NCBI GenBank assembly: GCA_963662155.1
Contig: OY759261.1
Location: 3,350,227-3,414,226, forward strand
DNA: 64,000 nt
Origin: Lamellibrachia columna
Taxonomy: Eukaryota > Annelida > Polychaeta > Sabellida > Siboglinidae
Direction of reading: 5' to 3'
Shown here: positions 12,775 to 22,727 of the stretch, one piece after another
Layout: every line of letters starts with the position of its first letter
How positions within the stretch are numbered: the first letter of the stretch is position 1
Position numbers and translations under genes: made by a program
The notes under the pieces: generated by a model
Told to the model about the DNA's origin: nothing
The model's input: the letters and a program-made list of their open reading frames with translations, nothing else
The model's database searches: none

Positions 12775-13051
12775 AATAACAATTAGCCAATAAAATTGGA
12801 CTGCAAGACTAAGCTAGAAACACCAGGAACAAAACCTTAAGCGTCAAGAGTCGGGCCATAATGTGCACACGTAGTATCAGCTGATAAACAATTCTAGACA
12901 AATTGTGTTTGTGAAATAACGCAGGATGAAGGGATACGTCAAAGCCCTGAGTATGTAGGTAATGCTTGATTGAAACTCAACCGTTTGAAGAAGTCACCAG
13001 CCCCATCGTCACCATAACGTGTTTTCCATCGAACTCACGCGTGTTCCAATG
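12653..13051. repeat. (GTGC)n microsatellite in otherwise featureless DNA
   Basis: A GTGC tetranucleotide run covers about 12720-12774. The rest of the stretch has no recognisable gene. On the minus strand it falls inside the proposed intron between the signal-peptide and EGF-like exons. Confidence 0.7.
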
Positions 13052-13435
13052 CTTGGCACCTTACATCGCCAGGCGAGGTTCCATATTACCGTTCCAGTGC
13101 TTGGCACCTCACATCGCCAGGCGAGGTTCCACATTACCGTTCCAGTACTTGGCACCTCACATCGCCAGGCGAGGTTCCATATTACCGTTCCAGTGCTTGG
13201 CACCTCACATCGCCAGGCGAGGTTCCACATTACCGTTCCAGTACTTGGCACCTCACATCGCCAGGCGAGGTTCCATATTACCGTTCCAGTACTTGGCACC
13301 TCACATCGCCAGGCGAGGTTCCATATTACCGTTCCAGTACTTGGCACCTCACATCGCCAGGCGAGGTTCCATATTACCGTTCCAGTGCTTGGCACCTCAC
13401 ATCGCCAGGCGAGGTTCCATATTACCGTTCCAGTG
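13052..13435. repeat. 48-bp minisatellite, 8 copies
   Basis: Copies start at 13052, 13100, 13148 and so on to 13388. The unit runs from CTTGGCACCTCACATCGCCA to TTCCAGTA/G. The period is a multiple of three and the unit lacks stops in several frames, so open frames appear on both strands. These are shadows, because no start, splice signal or domain supports them. Confidence 0.95.
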
Positions 13436-13673
13436 CTCAGATCCTAGTTATATCTGCAGGAGCATGCCCGGGGTCGGTCTTGGAGAATCGTGTTTAACTA
13501 CATAATCTTTTTACCAATCATCCCAGAAATCTCCGGCTGATTTTGTATGCTCGTATCCCATTAAAAAACCCGAGAATGGGCCTCATATATATACATACAT
13601 ACACTGATATATACATACATTAAAGGAAAAAAAGTCATGGTTTTGGGCCTATGCACCATTCGCTCGCCAAAAT

Positions 13674-13795
13674 TATGTATGTATGTATGTATGTATGTAT
13701 GTATGTATGTATGTATGTATACATTTATATATACATACATACATACATACATAATTACATAATTACATATATACACACATACATACATACATACA

Positions 13796-13826
<31 letters not shown>
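13674..13826. repeat. (TATG)n and (CATA)n microsatellites in inverted orientation
   Basis: Runs of GTAT at 13674-13720 face runs of ATAC at 13732-13826. The pair could form a long hairpin. Confidence 0.9.
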
Positions 13827-13829
<3 letters not shown>

Positions 13830-13882
13830 CACACACCCACACACACCATAAACCTATTCCTATAGGGTAACCTGGGGCAAAA

Positions 13883-14103
13883 CGGCCCCTGGAGGTAAGA
13901 CGGCCCCTGGGGGTAAGACGGCCCCTGGAGGTAAGACGGCCCCTGGAGGTAAGACGGCCCCTGGGGGTAAGACGGCCCCTGGAGGTAAGACGGCCCCTGG
14001 AGGTAAGACGGCCCCTGGAGGTAAGACGGCCCCTGGGGTAAGACGGCCCTTGGAGGTAAGACGGCCCTTGGAGGTAAGACGGCCCCTGGAGGTAAGACGG
14101 CCC
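13883..14103. repeat. 18-bp minisatellite, about 13 copies, seeded from a transposon end
   Basis: The unit is CGGCCCCTGGAGGTAAGA with minor variants, one copy being 17 bp. Its sequence continues directly from the left inverted terminus (GGGTAACCTGGGGCAAAACGGCCCC) of the surrounding MITE. Confidence 0.92.
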
Positions 14104-14517
14104 CAGCATGTACGCAAAATATAAAACTATGAACGTCCCAAAATCTGGTGCAGAATTAAGCTAACATCTATCGGATACTCATCCCGAAAGCTCAGCAACA
14201 CCAGAGAGACGTAATTAAATAATTAAATCAGTGTGTTTTTAACTTTTATATGCACTTATTTACGCTCTGATCTAATATTTGGCAAATGGTGCAACTCACT
14301 ATAAAATTATATGAATCATGAACTTAATCGGGTGACATAATAATAGTATTAATCAGTTGACAGGTCAAACAATGCAAAATGGGCAATAGTATGTTGTGTT
14401 TTGTATATATTAAAAGCCTAATATATTCCTATCATACCATTTGCATATGTATTGTTTTTGTTTAAGCAGTGGTTCGTTCATATAAGCGAAAACAACGTCT
14501 TATCCCATGCAGAGTGC

Positions 14518-14545
14518 CATCTTGCCCCAGGGATGGGGCAAGATG
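14518..14545. other. Perfect 11-bp hairpin inside the MITE
   Basis: CATCTTGCCCC (14518-14528) and GGGGCAAGATG (14535-14545) are exact complements around the loop AGGGAT. The arm repeats the CTGGGGCA core of the element termini, so this is a subterminal inverted motif. Confidence 0.85.
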
Positions 14546-15381
14546 TTTTTTTGGGTACGCTATTTTTTTAAATGCAACATCATCTAGGTTGTCAATTTGC
14601 TGAAAATTATTTTCCAATGGGCAACACACATATCTGTCTGCAATATGAGCACATTAAAGGGATGTTAACATAGTTTAATGGTGTACAATTTGAAAGTTTT
14701 CCTTAGTGGGGGCGCTCTGCCCCAGGTTACCCTACTTGCCAGTAGGATATGGCCATGCTGTTTGAGTCCAATGTTTATGTTTGTGTAACATAGTTGGCCT
14801 TTGTTTACTAAACTAGTCCTCTTTCTGAAACAAACAACACGTTTGTTTGAGACGTTGCGTTGGTTCTGTGTATGCCGGCCTCCCTTAATACGTCACGCGT
14901 AGTCTCGGTTACCCAACCTTCACAGAGCTGCGAATGCGCTTATCGATCGCGCTGGTTAACATGTCATCCCTCGGTCAACCAGAGAAATGACCGGAATCTC
15001 CCACTTTTAGAACACATTCTGAGTAAACGACTGGCGTCATATACTTGATTTAGTTGCACATGGCTAGTTTTTATTATCTCTTTTTTTTGCATAGCCCCAA
15101 AACCATGACTTTTGTTCCGCTTTGATGATATACACACTTCACAAGTAATACAATTTTAATATAACATTGAAAATCAACAAGCTGCAGAATCTTTCGATCA
15201 CATAATGTGCACAACTAAAAATCTTATTCATCAAACAAAAGCCGTCATTCTGTTTGTAAAGGAATATTTTAGCTCTGCAACGACGCAGGAAGTGACTCAT
15301 GCAGCGAATACCACAGTGGGGTTGGTGACGCTTGACTACGACCGACAAATGTCAACACAGGTATTCCTTATTACGACCTAC

Positions 15382-15475
15382 CTGCAGTGCACAGATGCGC
15401 CAGTGCCACGACCAGCCACATCACCAGTAGCACATCCACCTGGTCAAGGGACCTATGTCTCAGACTCGCCGCCAT
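15382..15475 (-). CDS. Candidate first coding exon: signal peptide
   Basis: From the ATG at 15475-15473 there are 31 codons and one extra base before a strong donor (CTGCAG then GTAGGT, with GT at 15381-15380). The peptide begins MAASLRHRSLDQVD. A hydrophobic core VLLVMWLVVALAHLC (residues 15-29) follows, then TA, a plausible signal-peptidase site. This would send the product into the secretory pathway. The exon ends in phase 1, matching the phase-1 acceptor of the EGF-like exon at 10840, which suggests a secreted or membrane EGF-like protein with an intron of about 4.5 kb. The start is chosen because the three upstream in-frame-like ATGs run into stops after seven codons. The exon pairing is inference. 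Confidence 0.6.
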
Positions 15476-15592
15476 AGCTGTTGTTACGGTCTCAGACTCG
15501 CCGCCATAGCTGCTGTTACGGTCTCAGACTCGCCGCCATAGTTGCTGTTACGGTCTCAGACTCGCCGCCATAGCTGCTGTTACGGTCTTTCT
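15476..15592 (-). promoter_or_regulatory. Leader with three tandem copies of the start-codon region (upstream ORFs)
   Basis: A 32-bp unit repeats four times, placing ATGGCGGCGAGTCTGAGA at 15475, 15507, 15539 and 15571 (minus strand, position of the A). Only the innermost copy opens into the signal-peptide exon. The other three read MAASLRP and then TAA, so each is a seven-codon upstream ORF. If this is the transcript leader, the duplicated start region would act as a brake on translation of the main frame. Confidence 0.6.
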
Positions 15593-15812
15593 CCGGCACA
15601 AACTACCTTCGCTGCCACTGAGTTGTGCGCAGCAATACCGCGACACAGTGACACCGCGACACCGCGACACTGTGACCTCTCACTTGACCCGTATCAGCTC
15701 GTGACTGTTGTTCACGAAAATATCGCGTTTACTCATATCGCTTTGTGGAATCGCATGTAGTCATTCTATTGTGCTTCGCTACTTACTGTAACACGGCGGC
15801 ACAATGGTGTCC

Positions 15813-16100
15813 CAGGGTGGATCTAGGCTTGTTGGCGGGGGGGGGGGTCAATCAGTCGTAGTCATAGGTCATTCTACTTACAAACGGGGGGGGGACGACG
15901 GATGTGTCGTTCTACTTACATAAGGGATATCCGGCTGCTAATACTTCAGTCTTTACATTGACACTAGTTCCGATGTAGGCCTATATACGTGTTCCTCTAC
16001 CGTAATATTTGCCACGGACACAGGGGGGTGTTTAAGACCCCCCTCCATGACCTGAGGGAGGGGGGTCTTGAGACCCCTAAGACCCCTGGATCCGCTGCTG
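15813..16100. mobile_element. Small hAT-like MITE candidate
   Basis: The left end CAGGGTGGATCTAGG and the inverted right end CAGCAGCGGATCCAGG resemble the CAG.GGCGGATCCAGG termini that I recall from hAT-type MITEs. The interior has poly-G runs and a foldable segment (AAGACCCCCCTCC with GGAGGGGGGTCTT near 16032-16070). No exact 8-bp target duplication is visible. Confidence 0.5.
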
Positions 16101-16142
16101 GGTCCAGTATTCAGTCTGGTCTCTTGCGTCAACAACGGGTAC

Positions 16143-16312
16143 TGTATTTATAGGGGATTGTTTTGGGGTGTGACTATTGTGACTATTGTATTTATAGGGG
16201 ATTGTTTTGGGGTGTGACTATTGTGACTACTGTATTTATAGGGGATTGTTTTGGGGTGTGACTATTGTGACTATTGTATTTATAGGGGATTGTTTTGGGG
16301 TGTGACTATTGT
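16143..16312. repeat. 44-bp tandem repeat, 4 copies
   Basis: The unit is TGTATTTATAGGGGATTGTT followed by TTGGGGTGTGACTATTGTGA and CTAT. Copies start near 16143, 16187, 16231 and 16275. Confidence 0.9.
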
Positions 16313-16421
16313 GCGGATGATAATGAATATAGAGCAGTTTAACTGTGAATGCGGACTATTTACCTGTGCGCTCCGCACTACACCCCTCCCTATCATAAAA
16401 GAACGGGATATGTTACGAGGA

Positions 16422-16427
<6 letters not shown>

Positions 16428-16479
<52 letters not shown>
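16428..16479. repeat. (TA)n microsatellite
   Basis: A pure TA run of about 26 repeats. Confidence 0.95.
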
Positions 16480-16483
<4 letters not shown>

Positions 16484-16596
16484 AATGACATGTAAGTAGT
16501 CATATGCTATTAAGGATACATACAAATAAATTACGATAACGACGTGTGAAATGTACACAATATTTGTGATATTTCAATACTAACTTGCGTTGGTTG

Positions 16597-17716
16597 GTAC
16601 CTTCTGTGATGCGTCTAGTGTGGTACCTTCTGGTACAGGCTTTAGTGATGCGTCTAGTGTGGTACCTTCTGGTACAGGCTTTAGTGATGCGTCTAGTGTG
16701 GTACCTTCTGGTACAGGCTTTAGTGATGCGTCTAGTGTGGTACCTTCTGGTACAGGCTCTAGTGATGCGTCTAGTGTGGTACCTTCTGGTACAGGCTTTA
16801 GTGATGCGTCTAGTGTGGTACCTTCTGGTACAGGCTTTAGTGATGCGTCTAGTGTGGTACCTTCTGGTACAGGCTTTAGTGATGCGTCTAGTGTGGTACC
16901 TTCTGGTACAGGCTTTAGTGATGCGTCTAGTGTGGTACCTTCTGGTACAGGCTTTAGTGATGCGTCTAGTGTGGTACCTTCTGGTACAGGCTTTAGTGAT
17001 GCGTCTAGTGTGGTACCTTCTGGTACAGGCTTTAGTGATGCGTCTAGTGTGGTACCTTCTGGTACCGGCTTTAGTGATGCGTCTAGTGTGGTACCTTCTG
17101 GTACCGGCTCTAGTGATGCGTCTAGTGTGGTACCTTCTGGTACAGGCTCTAGTGATGCGTCTAGTGTGGTACCTTCTGGTACAGGCTTTAGTGATGCGTC
17201 TAGTGTGGTACCTTCTGGTACAGGCTCTAGTGATGCGTCTAGTGTGGTACCTTCTGGTACAGGCTCTAGTGATGCGTCTAGTGTGGTACCTTCTGGTACA
17301 GGCTCTAGTGATGCGTCTAGTGTGGTACCTTCTGGTACCGGCTCTAGTGATGCGTCTAGTGTGGTACCTTCTGGTACAGGCTTTAGTGATGCGTCTAGTG
17401 TGGTACCTTCTGGTACAGGCTCTAGTGATGCGTCTAGTGTGGTACCTTCTGGTACAGGCTTTAGTGATGCGTCTAGTGTGGTACCTTCTGGTACAGGCTT
17501 TAGTGATGCGTCTAGTGTGGTACCTTCTGGTACAGGCTTTAGTGATGCGTCTAGTGTGGTACCTTCTGGTACAGGCTTTAGTGATGCGTCTAGTGTGGTA
17601 CCTTCTGGTACAGGCTTTAGTGATGCGTCTAGTGTGGTACCTTCTGGTACAGGCTTTAGTGATGCGTCTAGTGTGGTACCTTCTGGTACAGGCTTTAGTG
17701 ATGTGTCTAGTGTGGT
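16597..17716. repeat. 39-bp minisatellite, about 28 copies
   Basis: The unit runs from GGTACCTTCTGGTACAGGCT to TTAGTGATGCGTCTAGTGT. The period is 13 codons, so both strands carry long open frames. The plus strand reads a Ser/Thr-rich, mucin-like peptide (SDASSVVPSGTGF) and the minus strand a basic one (RRYHTRRITKACT). Variable sites are TTT/TCT and ACA/ACC. No flanking exon, start or signal peptide supports either frame, so I treat it as non-coding. A mucin-type exon cannot be excluded. Confidence 0.9.
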
Positions 17717-18332
17717 AGTGGGTACTTGTGGTAGTGGGTAGTTGTGGTAGTGGGTAGTTGTGTTTCAGCACCCACCGCTGGCTAGCTTCGGCGAAAAGCC
17801 AGTCGAGTGCGTAAGTCTTGCCTGCCAGTACAGTAGCCTCTCATAAGGCAAGACTCTCGCCGTAACCTCCTCGAGGTAACCAATGGAAACTGGTCACTGC
17901 GAGGCACCAGGCAAATCAGGCGAAGGATCTCGGAGCAACATGGGGCCCTAGAGGTGCACTGTGCACGACCCACCGGCGGGTGGAATACGCTCTGCCAATC
18001 ACCAACTCATATCCCAGATATGGGAAATAGCAAACCCATCGGCAGCAGGGTGGGAGGTTGTGATGAAGGCAGCAGCAGGTACTGCTTCACTGGTGGATTC
18101 GTACGGTGCATGGCGGAAGTCTCGACAAACACTGCGGATATTATTCGGCATGGACCAGTCACTCTAGTTAGTTGAGTACTGCAGGGCAACCGACATGCTT
18201 TCCGACCGTCGAACAGATGTTCTCCGATGGACACAGAGCATATTGGTCCAGAGAGTATAATCTACTTATGCGCAAGGTAGACTATACTTAATCCTCTGCG
18301 CAGGCAACACCGTAACCCGTTTAATGTTTTGT

Positions 18333-18418
18333 GAAGTCTCACGGTGACGGGGTACCACGGCGCTGGCAGGCCTGAGAAGTCTCACGGTGACGGGGTACCA
18401 CGGCGCTGGCAGGCCTGA
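18333..18418. repeat. 43-bp direct duplication in the LINE A leader
   Basis: GAAGTCTCACGGTGACGGGG through CAGGCCTGA occurs twice in tandem with exact identity (starts at 18333 and 18376). Confidence 0.9.
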
Positions 18419-18620
18419 GAAGCTGGAAGCTGGTAGTGGGATCCCTGCACGAGAGCGGACTGGGAGAGATGGTCGCACACTGATCGAGAACGACGGCAGT
18501 GTGAGGTCTTTCACGATCGACCAGGCGGCCCTATTTAGGGATGACCCGCCTGCCCCAATCAGGAAGAAAACGCGGGCTAAAAGGGCTCTTGGCTGGCACA
18601 CCACGGTCAGCGGGGCTCTA

Positions 18621-20179
18621 GGGAAAGGCAGTGTTAATTGAGCCATTTTTCGTTCTTGTTGATGTCTAGGGCGCCATCATATTCATAAGTCAAAATAGTT
18701 TTTTTACTCACATAAACTATGATTATTAATTGATCATTTTATACTAAGATAATACATCTAGCATGCATAGATAATTATATATTGCTGATTCAAATAGGGT
18801 TGGTAAGCTGGCTCAACTAACACTTGGTGTGGGGTAAGTTGTGCCACAGTGCAGCGTAAGTTGCGTAAATGCTTTATTTGTATAATTTACGTAGGCCTTA
18901 TACAAAAAATTCATAGCAACTCGGCCAACACATCTACCCAGTGGGCATAACATGTCTCTGACAAGTCTACACGCTTAATTAATAAGTCAACACACTTAGT
19001 TAATGTAGATTTGTAGGTAAATCACAACCAGTGCAACTAACTGCTAATATGTTGCCTTGTAGCTATCCGATGTCCCAATTTGCTCGGAAATTTTTTATTT
19101 CTTGATGCATATTGGGGTAAAGAACATTCGTCTTCGTTCTTCATCCGCTGCTCAACTAACCCTCCCTTTCGCCTTGGGTGGCTCAACTAACCCTCCCTTT
19201 CGCCTTGGGTGGCTCAACTAACCCTCCCTTTCGCCTTGGGTGGCTCAACTAACCCTCCCTTTCGCCTTGGGTAGCTCAACTAACCCTCCCTTTCGCCTTG
19301 GGTGACTCAACTAACCCTCCCTTTCGCCTTGGGTGGCTCAACTAACCCTCCCTTTCGCCTTGGGTGGCTCAACTAACCCTCCCTTTCGCCTTGGGTGGCT
19401 CAACTAACCCTCCCTTTCGCCTTGGGTAGCTCAACTAACCCTCCCTTTCGCCTTGGGTGACTCAACTAACCCTCCCTTTCGCCTTGGGTGGCTCAACTAA
19501 CCCTCCCTTTCGCCTTGGGTGGCTCAACTAACCCTCCCTTTCGCCTTGGGTGGCTCAACTAACCCTCCCTTTCGCCTTGGGTGGCTCAACTAACCCTCCC
19601 TTTCGCCTTGGGTGGCTCAACTAACCCTCCCTTTCGCCTTGGGTGGCTCAACTAACCCTCCCTTTCGCCTTGGGTAGCTCAACTAACCCTCCCTTTCGCC
19701 TTGGGTGACTCAACTAACCCTCCCTTTCGCCATGGGTGGCTCAACTAACCCTCCCTTTCGCCTTGGGTGGCTCAACTAACCCTCGCTTTCGCCTTGGGGA
19801 GCCACCAACCCCGTTTCGACAATTAAGCTTGCTTAATTACCTCCTCGTTAATGCGTGAAGTGATGTAAATAATCCTATTCTCTATACATACTTAAACCAT
19901 TTGTAAGCGCACAAACAATAAAGTCTGGTCTTGTGCGTTGATAGATTACACACCAGCAGACATTAATCACAATTACTAAAAGTTTCGAAAAACATCAAAA
20001 AACATACTTTTAGCTCACATGTTCTGACCGTTGTGACAAACGTAACCTACTATACGTGAATCGTGTTCTAATAACTTGTTCAATCACTGAGTGGTACCAT
20101 ATAACTATCGCTGCTTTAGTTTCCTGGGAAACATGGGTGGCTCAACTAACCCAGTGGCTCAACTAACACTGCCTTCCCC
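18621..20179. mobile_element. TA-flanked MITE-like transposon, 1559 bp, inserted in the LINE A leader
   Basis: The terminal inverted repeats match at 23 of 25 positions (GGGAAAGGCAGTGTTAATTG on the left; GGGGAAGGCAGTGTTAGTTG, inverted, on the right, both continuing AGCCA). TA flanks both ends (18619-18620 and 20180-20181). The interior repeats GGCTCAACTAAC, the subterminal word, which has expanded into a 31-bp array. No transposase frame is seen. The G-rich termini and TA target resemble the element at 13865-14732 in style, but the sequences are not the same. Confidence 0.85.
19150..19803. repeat. 31-bp minisatellite, about 21 copies, inside a MITE
   Basis: The unit is GCTCAACTAACCCTCCCTTT followed by CGCCTTGGGTG. 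Its first half repeats the terminus-adjacent word of the host MITE. The period equals that of the 1-8040 array but the sequence is unrelated. Confidence 0.95.
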
Positions 20180-20194
20180 TACTATATATATAGT

Positions 20195-20344
20195 CGAAAA
20201 ACACAGAAAAGACAGAAACTTACAATTGGAAGCTGGAATGTACGAACATTACTGGACTTGAACAATGACAGAGCACGTAGACGTACTGCACTGATTGCTA
20301 AGGAGCTCAGTCGCTACGACCGTGCTGCATTGTCAGAAACACGA
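20195..20344 (+). pseudogene. LINE A endonuclease, N-terminal piece
   Basis: The frame encodes an APE-type endonuclease start, with IGSWNVRTLLDL followed by RRRTALIAKELSRYD and ALSETR. The asparagine and the SET glutamate are the expected metal-site residues. The reading is cut at 20344 by the LTR-like insertion and resumes at 21173. Confidence 0.85.
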
Positions 20345-21168
20345 TGTAAAGTTCGACCCTGTCTCGTCGTTGTTGGGCGCGTGCGCGGGAGTCGATATTC
20401 AAAAAGTTCGAAATTAGCTCGCCGGATTCATTCACGTCTAGAATGAAATCAGTTGTAACACCAGTTATCCGGTATCGTCTCGATTAGAGATTTATTCGAC
20501 AGCAAGTCACTTCACGTACATTTCACAATCACATAAAATCGCCATCCCGGCACATCAGTACACCGTACGTATCATCGGTAACCTCTTTGGTTGAAATAAA
20601 AGAGTTCGGAATTTAGAAATCAAACGTAACGCTAGTGCAAGCCGGCTTGGCTTGTCTATGCGCACAATTTTGAAGGTCTGGATGTTGGGAGCATTTTCGT
20701 AGCTTCCCCTATGGAGCGTACACGTCGTGTCTCGGTGAAATAGTCTGACGCGCTCCCCGAGTGCGCAAATCTGTCACCTTTTAAAGCAAGTCAATAGCTT
20801 TCCCAGAAGTTTCCAGTACCAAAGTACGCATGCGTAAACATCTCCTGATTCTACCAAAACCGTCTCACGCATGCGTGAACAGGCCGACGCCACACGACCT
20901 CCCTGAAGAAAACCCATTTGCATTTTCGCATAATTACTATATGACGTATATGTTGACAACTCATTAATAAACTTCTAGGCAAGGGGAAGAGCGTCAACTT
21001 TCGACCCACGCCTGTATCTTGGTTCGGACGAAATACCCATTACTCACAATTGAACTTCTGCCCCCAAAGCTAGGCTACATGTCTACATAAACATCCTGGA
21101 TTTTCTGAATAGTAAATTTATTATTATTATATCTATATTAACCGCATAACGAAGGCAATGACTTTACA
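20345..21168. mobile_element. 824-bp LTR-like insertion (solo LTR) in the LINE A endonuclease
   Basis: The element begins TGTAAAGT and ends ACTTTACA, perfect 8-bp inverted ends of the TG...CA type. It is flanked by a 4-bp direct repeat ACGA (20341-20344 and 21169-21172). Deleting it with one ACGA restores the endonuclease frame. An AATAAA occurs at about 20597, but neither strand gives a convincing full promoter/polyadenylation layout. A solo LTR is the simplest reading; a DNA transposon with 8-bp ends and a 4-bp target duplication is the alternative. Confidence 0.8.
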
Positions 21169-21172
21169 ACGA

Positions 21173-22276
21173 TACGTAGTTGCAGGAGAGTTGCATAAAA
21201 AGGAATACACATTTTACTGGACAACGTGAGCGATGGATAAGAAAGGCACCTCCGGTGTCGGTTTTACTGTTGCAAAACGATTGACGGAGAACATCATTGA
21301 ACCACCGAAGGCGATTTCGGACCGCCTTATGAAAATGCGCATCTGCATCCAAGCAGACAACAACGCACTCGCCACAGTATTCAGCGTTTACGCTCCGACC
21401 CCGCCAAGCAGCGATACGACAAAAGAACGGTTCTATGAGGAGCTGTGTCGTTTACGCTCCGACCCCGCCCAGCAGCGATACGACAAAAGAACGGTTCTAC
21501 GAGGAGCTGTGTCGTTTACGCTCCGACCCCGCCAAGCAGCGATACGACAAAAGAACGGTTCTACGAGGAGCTGTGTCGTTTACGCTCCGACCCTGCCAAG
21601 CAGCGATACGACAAAAGAACGGTTCTACGAGGAGCTGTGTCGTTTACGCTCCGACCCTGCCAAGCAGCGATACGACAAAAGAACGGTTCTACGAGGAGCT
21701 GTGTCGTTTACGCTCCGACCCCGCCCAGCAGCGATACGACAAAAGAACGGTTCTACGAGGAGCTGTGTCGTTTACGCTCCGACCCTGCCAAGCAGCGATA
21801 CGACAAAAGAACGGTTCTATGAGGAGCTGTGTCGTTTACGCTCCGACCCTGCCAAGCAGCGATACGACAAAAGAACGGTTCTACGAGGAGCTGTGTCGTT
21901 TACGCTCCGACCCCGCCAAGCAGCGATACGACAAAAGAACGGTTCTACGAGGAGCTGTGTCGTTTACGCTCCGACCCTGCCAAGCAGCGATACGACAAAA
22001 GAACGGTTCTATGAGGAGCTGTGTCGTTTACGCTCCGACCCTGCCAAGCAGCGATACGACAAAAGAACGGTTCTACGAGGAGCTGTGTCGTTTACGCTCC
22101 GACCCTGCCAAGCAGCGATACGACAAAAGAACGGTTCTATGAGGAGCTGTGCCGCGAGCTGAGAGCCGTGTCAACGACGGACAAACTTATTGTTCTCGGA
22201 GACTTCAACGCGCGCGTCGGCAGCGATCACGAGACTTGGAACAGAGTGTTGGGAAGGTTTGGACGAGGCAACTGCA
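21173..22276 (+). pseudogene. LINE A endonuclease, middle piece with internal expansion
   Basis: The coding blocks EYTFYW, GTSGVGFTVAKRL and VFSVYAPTPPSS lead into a 64-bp segment repeated 12 times. After it come the catalytic loop [16 protein letters not shown] and GRFGRGNC. Eleven extra units add 704 bp, which is not divisible by three, so the two sides are out of frame. A stop also lies at about 21228. The piece is cut at 22276 by the next MITE. Confidence 0.85.
21387..22154 (+). repeat. 64-bp minisatellite, 12 copies, grown inside endonuclease coding sequence
   Basis: The unit starts TTTACGCTCCGACCCCGCCA, and copies begin every 64 bp from 21387 to 22091. All three forward frames of the unit are open, so reading proceeds through it while changing frame at each copy, with a 192-bp super-period. 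Variants are C/T (CCCC or CCTGCC), AAG/CAG and TAC/TAT. Confidence 0.95.
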
Positions 22277-22727
22277 GGGGCCAGACCACAGTAAAGAATT
22301 GCATTGGTGGCCGTGTTAACGTTTTGTCTGATTATAAGAAAACGTGACCATCAAAAATTCTGAAAAATTTTCACACCAACTGCCATCATCTCATTGACAT
22401 GCTGACCAAGTTTAGTCAAAATTACATACCACCAGCTCTTTTAAAACGCCCCGACGTGCGATCCTCGTTAATTTTGACAAAAATAGACATGTATTCAAGC
22501 GCTCAAGTGGCCCATAGCAGAAAAATTCCCATAAATCCCTCCGCCAGTTAAACTCTTAAAAGACACTATTTCACAGCCAATAGCTTCTACAAACAAACGT
22601 ATAAATATGCCTGCTCAATTGCATTTATGTCACATCATACGAATTGTTTAAATTCGCATATTGCAATTTAATACGCCCTGCATTCGTGTGAAACACTGAA
22701 CAGGAAGTTCAACTGTGGTCTTACCCC
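22277..22727. mobile_element. 451-bp MITE inserted in the LINE A endonuclease
   Basis: The ends GGGGCCAGACCACAGT and (inverted) GGGGTAAGACCACAGT match at 14 of 16 positions. A 4-bp direct repeat TGCA flanks them (22273-22276 and 22728-22731). Excision with one TGCA restores the frame through GNCNANGE. No transposase is encoded. The superfamily is unassigned; a 4-bp target duplication limits the candidates. Confidence 0.87.

Larger units (their letters stand above)
13865..14732. mobile_element. TA-flanked MITE-like transposon, 868 bp
   Basis: The terminal inverted repeats start GGGTAACCTGGGGCA. They are identical for 15 bp and match at 22 of 25 positions. The dinucleotide TA flanks both ends (13863-13864 and 14733-14734). 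The related element at 60010-60550 has the uninterrupted sequence GGCAGGTATAGAAATA at the equivalent place, which confirms a TA target duplication. No transposase is encoded, so it is non-autonomous. An 18-bp array has grown directly out of the left terminus. Confidence 0.85.
13622..15124. mobile_element. DNA transposon-like element X, copy 1, with a nested MITE
   Basis: The ends are inverted copies of a motif of about 35 bp containing AAGTCATGGTTTTGGGCCTA, at 13622-13657 and, inverted, at 15088-15124. The same terminus and the same internal sequence (15060 back to about 14740) occur in opposite orientation at 60010-60260. The nested 868-bp MITE at 13865-14732 interrupts this copy, and copy 2 supplies the empty site there. 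No transposase frame is visible. The superfamily is unassigned because no convincing target duplication was found. Confidence 0.72.

Noticed and set aside
13009..13505. Coding repeat protein in the 48-bp array at 13052
   Set aside because: All frames are equally open and none joins recognisable exon sequence.
16500..17771. Long open frames on both strands (up to 423 codons) as proteins
   Set aside because: They are consequences of a 39-bp period without stops. There is no start context, splice signal or domain.
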